64,000 nt of DNA from Bradyrhizobium sp. ISRA464 (GTDB lineage Bacteria; Pseudomonadota; Alphaproteobacteria; Rhizobiales; Xanthobacteraceae), in assembly GCF_029910095.1 (NCBI RefSeq), contig NZ_CP094526.1, forward strand, positions 4,960,001 to 5,024,000. Reading direction: 5' to 3'. The position numbers were made by a program, and so were the translations under genes. The notes beneath the pieces were generated by a model, which saw only the letters and a program-made list of their open reading frames with translations, had not been told where the DNA came from and ran no database searches. Positions within the stretch are counted from its first letter, which is position 1. Every line of letters begins with the position of its first letter. Below are positions 8,977 to 16,779 of this stretch, in pieces.

Positions 8977-9156
8977 ATGACGACTGACAAGGCGATTTGG
9001 TACGTTTCATTCGCGTTGCGTAATCCCGATGCCGGGCACCAACGTTTCCCGCGCCAGACACGCACGTTCTCAAACGAGCGTGATGCCAAGGTTTTTGCCA
9101 GCTGCCTGCTCGATCAAACGGAAGACGTCAGCGCCGGGACGATCAACCCGCACTAG
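8977..9156 (+). CDS. small conserved-looking hypothetical protein, 59 residues
   Basis: ATG at 8977 is preceded by a purine-rich GGGGGCGAAAC. The product (MTTDKAIWYVSFALRNPDAG at the start, ending SAGTINPH) is soluble and has no signal peptide. The pattern WYVSFALRNP, RFPRQTRTF and DAKVFA resembles short rhizobial proteins annotated only as hypothetical; that recollection is my basis for treating it as real rather than any domain. The frame extends upstream without a stop to 8767, but the first part lacks this pattern. Function unknown. Confidence 0.55.
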   Translation: MTTDKAIWYVSFALRNPDAGHQRFPRQTRTFSNERDAKVFASCLLDQTEDVSAGTINPH

Positions 9157-9224
9157 CCAAGACGCGTGATCGCACCGGCCGCCATCGCGGCGTGGGTCGG
9201 CAATAGCTGAGGCGGGTGCCGCTG

Positions 9225-10496
9225 CTACAGGAATCGTGACGGCGCAAACGGCGCGAGCGGAATCTCCGGCTGCTTGCCGCTCAACAATTGCGCGACAAGC
9301 CGGCCGGTGCGCGCCGAGCCGACCAGGCCGACATGGCCGTGGCCGAATGCGTAGACGACGTCGCGGGTGGCGCGCGCATAACCGATGCAGGGCCGCCCGT
9401 CGGGCATGCTCGGGCGGTGGCCGAACCAGGTCTTGATGCGCGACGCGGGAATATTCCTGGGCAATTTCGGGAACATACTGAGCAGATTGTCACGCAGGAT
9501 CTCAGCGCGTTTCCAGTTCGGCTCGGCGTCCAGCCCCGCGATCTCGACCGTGCCGGCCGCGCGGAGGCCCTTGTCGGTCCAGTTAACGACCATCTTGGCG
9601 TCTGAAGCCATCATCGAATTGCGCGGGCCCGATTCCGGGTTCTCGATCATGACGTGATAGCCGCGCTCGGTTTCCAACGGCAGCGGATCGCCGATCGATG
9701 CGGTAAGCTGCTTCGAGCGCGCACCGGCGGCGACGACCGCGGCGTCGCAGGCAATCTCCCCGCTCTCGGTGGCAACAGCGATGAGCTTGTCATCCTGGAG
9801 CCTGAGGCCGGTCGCCTTGGCCGCAACGCGCACGGCGCCGTTCGCGATCGCGTGGCTGGCTAGCGCTGCGACATAGGCCCCGGGATCGCGGCAGCGCCCG
9901 GCCTCCTCCACCACGACGCCGAACTTGTAGCGCGGGTCGAGATCGGGCTCGCGCTGGCGCATCTCATCTTCATTGAGCTCCAGCCATTCGATGCCGACGC
10001 GCTTGCGGATGCGCCAACCGAGATCGCGGTCGAACGGCGCGCGCGCGGGGAACACGTGCATCACCCCTCGCCGCTCGATCAACTCAGGCACACCGGCTTC
10101 CTCGGCGAGCTGCTTGTGCAGCAGCGGCGCGTCCTTCAAGAGATCGCGCATCGCTCGCGCAGTGGCTTCGACCTGGGCCTCGGTCCAGCTCGACAGCAGA
10201 TACCTGACCAGCCAGGGCAAGGCCTTCGGCAGATAGGACCAGCGGATCGCCAGTGGCCCTAGCGGATCCATCAGATAGCCCGGGACCTTCTTCCAGGTGC
10301 CGGGCTCGGCCGGCGGGATCACCGAATGCGACGACAGCCAGCCGGCATTGCCATAGCTCGCCGCCTGCGTGCCGCCGGGCTCGCCCGGATCGATCAGCGT
10401 GACGCGGTGGCCTTCGCGCAGCGCCTCGATGGCGCTGATCACGCCGACCGCGCCGGCACCGATGATCGCAACGTGACGGCCCGCGGGCTGGGCCAT
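9225..10496 (-). CDS. FAD-dependent D-amino-acid dehydrogenase-like oxidoreductase
   Basis: 423 residues of the DAO/DadA family. The N-terminus carries the FAD-binding Rossmann motif VAIIGAGAVGVISA (residues 9-22) followed by the acidic residue in VTLIDPGEPGG. The C-terminal part has the DadA-like WFGHRPSMPDGRPCIG and AFGHGHVGLVGSARTG segments. Members oxidise amino acids or related amines to keto acids, passing electrons to the respiratory chain; the substrate here is unknown. Its ATG at 10496 overlaps the TGA stop of the upstream TPP enzyme gene (TGATG), so the two should be translationally coupled. The frame continues upstream to 10562, inside the neighbour, and is not needed. Confidence 0.88.
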   Translation of the reverse strand: MAQPAGRHVAIIGAGAVGVISAIEALREGHRVTLIDPGEPGGTQAASYGNAGWLSSHSVIPPAEPGTWKKVPGYLMDPLGPLAIRWSYLPKALPWLVRYLLSSWTEAQVEATARAMRDLLKDAPLLHKQLAEEAGVPELIERRGVMHVFPARAPFDRDLGWRIRKRVGIEWLELNEDEMRQREPDLDPRYKFGVVVEEAGRCRDPGAYVAALASHAIANGAVRVAAKATGLRLQDDKLIAVATESGEIACDAAVVAAGARSKQLTASIGDPLPLETERGYHVMIENPESGPRNSMMASDAKMVVNWTDKGLRAAGTVEIAGLDAEPNWKRAEILRDNLLSMFPKLPRNIPASRIKTWFGHRPSMPDGRPCIGYARATRDVVYAFGHGHVGLVGSARTGRLVAQLLSGKQPEIPLAPFAPSRFL

Positions 10497-12160
10497 CAGT
10501 GCGCGGCCTGCTGCGGCACAAAGTCCTTGCCGACCGACAGCGCGCGCTGATCGACCAGGCAATGCAGGATCGCCGGCTTGCCGGAGGCCAGCGCGCGCTC
10601 GAACGCCGGCGCGAAGTCTTCGGTGCGCTCGACCCGTTCGCCATGACCGCCAAACGCCTTGGCGTAAAGCGCGAAGTCCGGATTCTTCAGCTGCGTGCCG
10701 ACGACGCGGCCGGGATAGTCACGCTCCTGATGCATGCGGATGGTGCCGTATTGCGCGTTGTCGATGATGACGACGATCAGCGGCGCATCGTACTGAACCG
10801 CGGTGGCGAACTCCTGCCCGTTCATCAGGAAGCAGCCGTCGCCGGCAAACGCCACGACGACGCGATCCGGAAAGTGCCGCTTGGCCATCACGGCGGCCGG
10901 CACGCCGTAGCCCATCGAGCCCGAGGTCGGCGCAAGCTGGGCGGCGAAAGCGTGGAAACGATGGTGGCGATGCAGCCAGCCGGCGTAATTGCCGGCGCCG
11001 TTGCAGACGATCGCGTCCTTCGGCAGCCGGTCGCGCAGCCATGTGACGACCTGGCCGTACTCGAAGTTGCCCGGCAATTCGCGCGGCTTCTCGGTCCAGG
11101 CGAGGTAGTCCGCGTGTGCGTTCGCGGCCTCACCCTTCCAGGCCGGCGTTGCTGATGGCTTCATGGTCTCGACCGCGGCGGCGAAGGCGGCCGGCGTTGC
11201 CTGGATCGCGAGCGCCGGCTGATAGACGCGGCCGAGCTCTTCGGAGCCGGGATGGACGTGAATGAGCTTCTGCTGCGGAACGGGAATGTCGAGCAGCGTG
11301 TAGGACGACGACGGCATTTCCGACATGCGGCCGCCGATCAGCAGAATGACGTCGGCGCCGGTGATGCGATCCTTTAGTTTCGGACTCGGGCCGATGCCGA
11401 GGTCGCCGGCATAATGCGAGTGGTCGGCATCGAACAGCGAGGCGCGGCGGAACGAGGTCGCAACCGGCAGATCGAACCGCTCGACAAAGCGCGCGATGCC
11501 CTTGGCCGCGTCCGCCGTCCAGGCGGAGCCGCCGAGCACGACGATCGGTGCCTTGGCGGTGGCCAGCATCGCGCCGAGACGCTCGAGATCTGACGGCGCG
11601 GGCCAGGTTGCCGCAGGCTCGACGCGCGGCGCATCGGCGACCGCAGCGGTCTCGGTGAGCATGTTCTCGGGCAGCGCGATCACGACGGGACCGGGGCGGC
11701 CCTGCAATGCGACGCGGAAGGCGCGCGCGACCAGTTCCGGGATGCGGTCCGGGCGATCGATCTCGACCGCCCATTTCGCCATGGTGCCGAACACCGCCTT
11801 GTAGTCGAGCTCCTGGAAGGCCTCGCGCTCGCGCATGCCGGTATCGACCTGGCCGACGAACAGGATCATCGGGGTCGAGTCCTGCATCGCGATGTGCACG
11901 CCATGGGCGGCATTGGTCGAGCCGGGGCCACGCGTCACGAAGCAGATGCCCGGACGTCCGGTGAGCTTGCCATAGGCCTCCGCCATCATCGCCGCCCCGC
12001 CTTCGGCGCGACAGATCACCACATCGATCGGGCTGTCATGCAGGGCGTCCAGCGCCGCGAGATAGCTCTCGCCCGGCACGCAGGTGATGCGCTCCACCCC
12101 TTGCACGACCAGCTGGTCGATCAGGATCTGGCCTCCGGTGCGGGCATTGCTTTTGGTCAT
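10496..12160 (-). CDS. thiamine-pyrophosphate enzyme, acetolactate-synthase-like
   Basis: 554 residues with the three-domain fold of TPP-dependent decarboxylases. The N-terminal Pyr domain has Glu53 in CRAEGGAAMMAEAYGKLTG, the glutamate that activates the cofactor. A central domain follows, and the C-terminal PP domain has the metal/diphosphate motif AGDGCFLMNGQEFATAV to DNAQYG. It resembles the acetolactate synthase large subunit, but no ilvH-type regulatory subunit is nearby, so a role in valine and isoleucine synthesis is unlikely; a catabolic 2-keto acid or benzaldehyde-lyase-like reaction is more plausible. It precedes and overlaps the FAD dehydrogenase gene, which suggests that the two act in one pathway. 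About 400 bp upstream are free of genes and hold a repeat. Confidence 0.85.
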   Translation of the reverse strand: MTKSNARTGGQILIDQLVVQGVERITCVPGESYLAALDALHDSPIDVVICRAEGGAAMMAEAYGKLTGRPGICFVTRGPGSTNAAHGVHIAMQDSTPMILFVGQVDTGMREREAFQELDYKAVFGTMAKWAVEIDRPDRIPELVARAFRVALQGRPGPVVIALPENMLTETAAVADAPRVEPAATWPAPSDLERLGAMLATAKAPIVVLGGSAWTADAAKGIARFVERFDLPVATSFRRASLFDADHSHYAGDLGIGPSPKLKDRITGADVILLIGGRMSEMPSSSYTLLDIPVPQQKLIHVHPGSEELGRVYQPALAIQATPAAFAAAVETMKPSATPAWKGEAANAHADYLAWTEKPRELPGNFEYGQVVTWLRDRLPKDAIVCNGAGNYAGWLHRHHRFHAFAAQLAPTSGSMGYGVPAAVMAKRHFPDRVVVAFAGDGCFLMNGQEFATAVQYDAPLIVVIIDNAQYGTIRMHQERDYPGRVVGTQLKNPDFALYAKAFGGHGERVERTEDFAPAFERALASGKPAILHCLVDQRALSVGKDFVPQQAAH

Positions 12161-12396
12161 GAGGGCTCCCTAACGGACATTGGCGCGTGTCGAGGCTTCG
12201 CGCGGATCTGGTCCGAACCGGGGTATGATAGACAGGAATACGGCGCAAGGCCGAAGTCGCCTCGGCATACCAGGGCGACGACGAGCCATGCGGCAGGGCA
12301 AGGACAGCGCCGCGGCGCCGCCGATTTCCGCAGAACGGGCGGTTGCTGCCCGATCGGCCCAGCGCGGGCCGCGTCCGCCTGCGGGCGCCGTGTTGC

Positions 12397-12521
12397 CCCT
12401 CATGGTGAGGAGCGCGGAACGCGCGTCTCGACGATGCTTCGCATCGCGAGGCGAACCATGAGGCCTCGCCTTTGGCCTGCATCCTTCGAGGCGCCGCTTC
12501 GCGGCTCCTCAGGATGAGGGG
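12397..12521. repeat. palindromic repeat, CCTCAT/ATGAGG family (copy 1, inverted)
   Basis: Begins CCCTCATGGTGAGGAGCGCG and ends CTCCTCAGGATGAGGGG; the two halves are imperfect inverted copies containing GTCTCGA and TCGAGG. Four further copies occur at 23393, 24485, 28201 and 44058. This copy is in the opposite orientation to those at 23393, 24485 and 44058. It sits in a 397-bp gap (12161-12557) in which I see no gene. Confidence 0.8.
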
Positions 12522-12557
12522 TTATGGCGCTTGTGACGCAGCAGGACGATTGCCCAC

Positions 12558-13703
12558 CTACAGCGAGCGCGCGATCAACAGCTTCATAATCTCGTTGGTG
12601 CCGCCATAGATCTTCTGGATGCGGGAATCAATGAACATCCGCGAGATCGGATATTCCTGCATGTAGCCGTAGCCGCCGTGGAGCTGGAGGCATTCGTCCG
12701 CGGTCTCGACCTGCTTCTGCGAGCACCACCATTTTGCCATCGAGGCCGTCACCGTATCGAGATCGCCGGCGACCAGGCGCTCGACGCACCAATCGACGAA
12801 CACGCGGGCGATCATGGCCTCGGTCTTGCGCTCGGCGAGCTTGAAGGCGGTGTTCTGGAACTCGATCAGCGGCTTGCCGAATGCGTTGCGCTCCTTGGTG
12901 TACTCGGCGGTGATCCTGACCGCGCGCTCCATCGAGGCGACGGCGCCGATCGCGAGCGACAGCCGCTCCTGCGGCAGTTGCTGCATCAGCTGCACGAAAC
13001 CGTTGCCCTCCTCGGCGCCGAGCAGGTTTTCCGGCGGCACCACGACATTGTCGAAGAACAGCTCGGAAGTATCCGAGGCGTGCAGGCCGATCTTGTCGAG
13101 GTTGCGGCCGCGCCGGTAGCCCTCGGCGCCTTCGGTCTCCACGACGACCAGCGAAAGGCCCTTGGCGCCCGGACCGCCGGTGCGCACGACCACGATGACG
13201 AGGTCGGCGGCCTGGCCGTTGGTGATGAAGGTCTTCTGGCCGTTGATAACATAGGAATTGCCCTGCTTCTTCGCCGTGGTCTTGACGCTCTGCAAATCGG
13301 AGCCGGTGCCGGGCTCGGTCATCGCGATGGCGCCGACCATCTCGCCCGACGCCATCTTCGGCAGCCAGCGCTTCTTCTGCTCCTCCGAGCCGTAGTTGAG
13401 GATGTAGTGCGCGACGATCGCGCTGTGCACGGAGACGCCGGTCGTCAGCTCCGGCACGGTGCTCTCGAGGTCGTCGAGCACGGCGGCGTCATAGGCGAAG
13501 CTGGTGCCGAGGCCGCCATAGGCCTCCGGCACGCTCGGCAGCAGCGCGCCCATCTCGCCGAGCGCGCGCCAGGCCGAGCGGTCGACCAGCTTCTGCGCGC
13601 GCCATGTCTCGGCGTGCGGCGCCAGATCCTTGGCGAGGAATTTGCGGAACTGGTCACGGAAGGTGTCCAGCTCCTCGGTCATCCAGGACGATCGGTATTG
13701 CAT
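12558..13703 (-). CDS. acyl-CoA dehydrogenase
   Basis: 381 residues of the FAD acyl-CoA dehydrogenase family, which makes trans-2-enoyl-CoA. It has the signature MTEPGTGSDLQSVKTTA (about 129-145), the FITNG flavin segment, and a C-terminal YMQEYPISRMFIDSRIQKIYGGTNEI. At the position where short- and medium-chain enzymes carry the catalytic Glu (YEGT) there is Gly (YGGT). The likely base is instead Glu246 in LPQERL, as in long-chain and isovaleryl-CoA dehydrogenases. Two adjacent ATGs exist (13706 and 13703); GAGG spacing favours 13703. It is the last gene of a five-gene unit, 13 bp after the SDR gene. The substrate is probably a long or branched acyl-CoA. Confidence 0.93.
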   Translation of the reverse strand: MQYRSSWMTEELDTFRDQFRKFLAKDLAPHAETWRAQKLVDRSAWRALGEMGALLPSVPEAYGGLGTSFAYDAAVLDDLESTVPELTTGVSVHSAIVAHYILNYGSEEQKKRWLPKMASGEMVGAIAMTEPGTGSDLQSVKTTAKKQGNSYVINGQKTFITNGQAADLVIVVVRTGGPGAKGLSLVVVETEGAEGYRRGRNLDKIGLHASDTSELFFDNVVVPPENLLGAEEGNGFVQLMQQLPQERLSLAIGAVASMERAVRITAEYTKERNAFGKPLIEFQNTAFKLAERKTEAMIARVFVDWCVERLVAGDLDTVTASMAKWWCSQKQVETADECLQLHGGYGYMQEYPISRMFIDSRIQKIYGGTNEIMKLLIARSL

Positions 13704-13716
13704 CATGCCCTCGCAA

Positions 13717-14544
13717 TTAAATCAGCAGACCGCCGCCGGCGACGATCACCTGACCGCTGATGTAGTTCGATTCCGGCGAGCAGAACAGATAGACCGCGTC
13801 CGCCGCCTCCTCGGGCGTGCCGCCGCGGCCGAGTGGGATCATTCGGCCCATGGCTTCCAGCATCTCCGGCTGAACGCCGACCTTGATGTCGCGGCCCGCG
13901 ACGTCGATGGTCTTCTGCTGCGCCTCGATCGGCTGGGTCAGACGGGTGTTGATCAGGCCGAAGGCGACGCAATTGACGTTGACCTTGTAGCGGCCCCACT
14001 CCTTGCACATCGTCCGCGTCAGCCCGATCAGCGACGCCTTCGCCGAGGAATAGCTCGCCTGCCCGGCATTGCCGTAAAGGCCCGCGATCGAGGAGATGTT
14101 GACGACCTTGCGGAACACCTCGCGGCCGGCCTCCGCCTCCCGCTTCGCCATCACCCGGATCGGCTCGGACGCGGCGCGCAGGATACGGAACGGGGCGACG
14201 AGGTGGACGTAGAGCATCGCCTGGAACTGCTCGTCGGTCATCTTCTGGATCGTCGAGTCCCAGGTGTAGCCGGCATTGTTGACGATGATGTCGAGGCCGC
14301 CGAAGCGCTCCATCGCGCTACCCACGAAGCGATCGGCGAAGCCCGCCTCGGTCACGCTGCCGTTGACCGCGATCGCCTCGCCGCCCGCAGCCTTGATCTC
14401 GGCCGCGACCGCATCGCCCGGCTCGGCATCGAGGTCATTGACCACGACGCGCGCGCCCTCGCTCGCGAGCTTCAGCGCGATCGCCCGCCCGATGCCGCGG
14501 CCCGAACCGGAGACGAGCGCAACTTTGCCTTGCAGTTTCGACAT
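13717..14544 (-). CDS. short-chain dehydrogenase/reductase, FabG/3-hydroxyacyl-CoA dehydrogenase-like
   Basis: 275 residues of the classical SDR family: cofactor motif GSGRGIG (13-19), NNAG at 89-92, and the catalytic Ser151/152, Tyr165 and Lys169 in SSIAGLYGNAGQASYSSAK. Asp37 after the second strand (VVNDLD) favours NAD(H) over NADP(H). In this operon, with a thiolase, two MaoC hydratases and an acyl-CoA dehydrogenase, it most likely oxidises the 3-hydroxyacyl-CoA intermediate. It lies 13 bp before the acyl-CoA dehydrogenase gene and about 110 bp after the MaoC gene; that gap contains a repeat element. Confidence 0.88.
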   Translation of the reverse strand: MSKLQGKVALVSGSGRGIGRAIALKLASEGARVVVNDLDAEPGDAVAAEIKAAGGEAIAVNGSVTEAGFADRFVGSAMERFGGLDIIVNNAGYTWDSTIQKMTDEQFQAMLYVHLVAPFRILRAASEPIRVMAKREAEAGREVFRKVVNISSIAGLYGNAGQASYSSAKASLIGLTRTMCKEWGRYKVNVNCVAFGLINTRLTQPIEAQQKTIDVAGRDIKVGVQPEMLEAMGRMIPLGRGGTPEEAADAVYLFCSPESNYISGQVIVAGGGLLI

Positions 14545-14575
14545 GATTCCTCCCTCAACAAGACGCTCTTCTTTG

Positions 14576-14626
14576 CCTCTCCCGCTTGCGGGGGGAGGCC
14601 GGAACGCATCGTCAGATGCGTTCCGG
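14576..14626. repeat. palindromic repeat, CCTCTCCCGC family (partial copy)
   Basis: CCTCTCCCGCTTGCGGGG is followed by a perfect 10-bp hairpin with a 4-nt loop, GGAACGCATC-gtca-GATGCGTTCC (14601-14624). A longer copy is at 22359-22502. Here it lies inside an operon, between the MaoC and SDR genes, where the hairpin could change the ratio of upstream to downstream transcript. Confidence 0.75.
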
Positions 14627-14652
14627 TCCCTTCGTGGCGCGACTCCGCCACG

Positions 14653-15060
14653 TTACAGCGCAATGATCGCTTCCCCGGCGAGCTTGATCTCGCCGTTCTG
14701 ATCCTTCGTAGTGAGCGCAAGCTTGGCCCGCTTCTCGCCATCCTGCTCCATCAGCTCGGTCACCGTGCCCTCGCAGGTCAGCTTGGCGCCGAGCTGGGTG
14801 ATCGCGGCAAAGCGTGTCGAGAACGAGCGGATGCGCGACGGCGCGACGGCGTCGGTCAGCGCCTGGCCGAGATAGCCCATCACGAGCATGCCGTGCGAAA
14901 ACACGTCGGGGAAACCGGCCGCCTTCGCGAAGTCGATGTCGACATGGATCGGATTGTGATCGCCGGAGGCGCCGCAATACAGCGCGAGGCGATGGCGGGT
15001 GATCGGCGGAAACTCCTTGTAGACGAGACGGTCGCCGACCGATGGAGAGTTCGCGCTCAT
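14653..15060 (-). CDS. MaoC-like (R)-specific enoyl-CoA hydratase
   Basis: 135 residues with the hot-dog fold signature of R-hydratases, YCGASGDHNPIHVD; Asp34 and His39 are the catalytic pair. FSHGMLVMGYLGQAL is the usual following helix. It would hydrate a 2-enoyl-CoA to a 3-hydroxyacyl-CoA. Its ATG overlaps the TGA of the preceding MaoC-type gene by four bases (ATGA), so the two small subunits are probably made together and may form a heterodimer in which only this one carries the catalytic motif, as in several steroid and branched-chain degradation systems. Confidence 0.88.
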   Translation of the reverse strand: MSANSPSVGDRLVYKEFPPITRHRLALYCGASGDHNPIHVDIDFAKAAGFPDVFSHGMLVMGYLGQALTDAVAPSRIRSFSTRFAAITQLGAKLTCEGTVTELMEQDGEKRAKLALTTKDQNGEIKLAGEAIIAL

Positions 15061-15512
15061 GACGGCCTCGCATTGCGCACCACCACCGTGCGCGAGGTGT
15101 CGGCGACATGGACGCCGTCCTGATTGGTGACCTCGGTGACGACGACGATCAGCGTCATCGCCCCGCCCTTCTTGTCGGTGACGCCGTCGACACGGGACTT
15201 GAAGGTCAGCGTGTCGCCGACAACAACGGGCGCATGATAGTCGAAGCCCTGCTCGCCGTGCAGCACGCGCGCGAGATCGATATCGAGCGCGGTCAGGAAC
15301 TCAAACGGATCGGGCGCGTCCATCATCTCCAGGCAGAACAGATAGGTCGGCGGCACCGGTGTCGCCGCGTAGCCGGCCGCCTGCGCGGCCTTGTCGTCGC
15401 GATAGAGCGGATTGCGCTCGCCGAGCGTATCGAGGAAGAAGCGCAGGCGCCCGGGCTCGACGCGCGCGGTCACGGGTGTGAACGTACGCCCGACGGCGGA
15501 TTGATCGACCAT
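15057..15512 (-). CDS. MaoC N-terminal-type dehydratase (FAS1-like hot-dog) subunit
   Basis: 151 residues starting MVDQSAVGRTFTPVTARVEP, with the GERNPLYRDD segment and the hot-dog core GFDYHAPVVVGDTLTFKSRV. This is the non-catalytic or N-terminal MaoC type, which lacks the DHNPIH motif and pairs with a catalytic partner. The long frame continues upstream to 15779 in an unrelated reading of the thiolase gene; I chose the ATG at 15512 because it begins the conserved domain and lies 8 bp after the thiolase stop. Its stop overlaps the start of the catalytic MaoC gene. Probably part of a two-chain enoyl-CoA hydratase. Confidence 0.85.
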   Translation of the reverse strand: MVDQSAVGRTFTPVTARVEPGRLRFFLDTLGERNPLYRDDKAAQAAGYAATPVPPTYLFCLEMMDAPDPFEFLTALDIDLARVLHGEQGFDYHAPVVVGDTLTFKSRVDGVTDKKGGAMTLIVVVTEVTNQDGVHVADTSRTVVVRNARPS

Positions 15513-15520
15513 GCGTGACC

Positions 15521-16705
15521 TCAGGCGCGCTCGTACAGCGTCACGACGCAGGCGCCGCCGAGGCCGAGATTGTGCTGCAGGCTGATCCGGGCGCCCTCCA
15601 CTTGCGTGGCTGCCGCCGTGCCGCGCAACTGCCGCGTCAGCTCGTAGCACTGCGCAAGGCCGGTGGCGCCGAGCGGATGGCCTTTCGACAGCAGGCCGCC
15701 GGACGGATTGGTGACGATCTTGCCGCCATAAGTGTTGTCGCCGTCGTCGATGAACCGCGCCGCCTCGCCCTCGCCGCACAGCCCGAGCCCCTCATAGGTG
15801 ATCAGCTCGTTATGGGCGAAGCAATCGTGCAGCTCGACGACGTCGAGATCCTCAGGGCCGATGCCGGCGGCCTCGTAGACTTTCTTCGCGGCATCGCGCG
15901 CCATGTCGTAGCCGACCACCTGCATCATGTCGCCGGCCGCGAAGGTCGAGGGCGTATCCGTCGTCATCGCCTGCGCGGCGATGCGGACCTGCTTGTTAAG
16001 GCCGTGCTGGTCGGCGAATTTTTCGGAGACCAGGATCGCGGCGGCGCCGCCGCAGGTCGGCGGGCAGGCCATCAGCCGCGTCATCACGCCGGGCCAGATC
16101 ACCTGGTCGTTCATCACGTCGTCCGCGGTGACTTCTTTACGGAACAGCGCCAGCGGATTGTTCTTGGCATGGCGGCTCGCCTTCGCGCGCACCTTGGCGA
16201 AGGCGTTGAGCGGCGTGCCGTATTTCTTCATGTGGCTGAGGCCCGCGCCGCCGAAATAGCGCAGCGCCAGCGGCACTCCGGGCGCGTCGACCAGCTTGTC
16301 GGCGGCGGCGTCGAAATCATCGAAGGCGCTGGGACGATCGGTGAAGACTGCGCCGAGCGCGCCGGGCTTCATCTGCTCGAAGCCGAGCGCCATCACGCAG
16401 TCCGCGGCGCCCGATTCAACCGCCTGCCGCGCCAGGAACAGCGCGGTCGAGCCGGTCGAGCAGTTGTTGTTGACGTTGACGATCGGAATGCCGGTCATGC
16501 CGACCGGATAGAGCGCGCGCTGGCCGCAGGTGGAGTCGCCATAGACATAGCCGACATAGGCCTGCTGCACACGGCCGTAGTCGAGCCCGGCGTCGGCCAG
16601 CGCCAGCCTAGCGGCCTCCGCGCCCATCACGTGATACGGCGCGTTGGCGCCGGGCTTGACGAACGGGATCATGCCGACCCCGGCAACATAGGCGCGTGAC
16701 GTCAT
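15521..16705 (-). CDS. thiolase-like acetyl-CoA acetyltransferase / lipid-transfer protein (SCP-x type)
   Basis: 394 residues of the thiolase superfamily, non-decarboxylating SCP2-thiolase branch. The nucleophile is Cys82 in NVNNNCSTGS. The C-terminal half has ELHDCFAHNEL (291-301) and GGLLSKGHPLGATGL (336-350) with His343. It lacks the usual second cysteine motif CxGGGxG of degradative thiolases, as is typical of this branch, whose members act on bulky or branched 3-ketoacyl-CoAs. It is the first gene of the minus-strand catabolic unit; its promoter faces the tetR gene across a 22-bp palindrome. It probably performs the final thiolysis step. Confidence 0.9.
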   Translation of the reverse strand: MTSRAYVAGVGMIPFVKPGANAPYHVMGAEAARLALADAGLDYGRVQQAYVGYVYGDSTCGQRALYPVGMTGIPIVNVNNNCSTGSTALFLARQAVESGAADCVMALGFEQMKPGALGAVFTDRPSAFDDFDAAADKLVDAPGVPLALRYFGGAGLSHMKKYGTPLNAFAKVRAKASRHAKNNPLALFRKEVTADDVMNDQVIWPGVMTRLMACPPTCGGAAAILVSEKFADQHGLNKQVRIAAQAMTTDTPSTFAAGDMMQVVGYDMARDAAKKVYEAAGIGPEDLDVVELHDCFAHNELITYEGLGLCGEGEAARFIDDGDNTYGGKIVTNPSGGLLSKGHPLGATGLAQCYELTRQLRGTAAATQVEGARISLQHNLGLGGACVVTLYERA

Positions 16706-16737
16706 CGTTGTCCTCCCGAAGATTACCCACTGGACTA

Positions 16738-16759
16738 TATATTACCCACGGGTAATATA
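16738..16759. promoter_or_regulatory. perfect palindrome, probable TetR operator between divergent genes
   Basis: TATATTACCC-ac-GGGTAATATA: two exact 10-bp arms with a 2-bp spacer. It lies 32 bp upstream of the thiolase start and 20 bp upstream of tetR. An extra half site, GATTACCCAC, is at 16721-16730. Position between a TetR gene and its divergent operon is the standard layout for an autoregulated repressor; binding itself is inferred. Confidence 0.78.
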
Positions 16760-16779
16760 CGGGGCATTCTCCGGAGTCA

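Noticed and set aside
15057..15779. A longer MaoC-type protein starting at 15779
   Set aside because: The first 89 residues are an Arg-rich reading of the thiolase gene in another frame; the ATG at 15512 fits the domain and the gene spacing.
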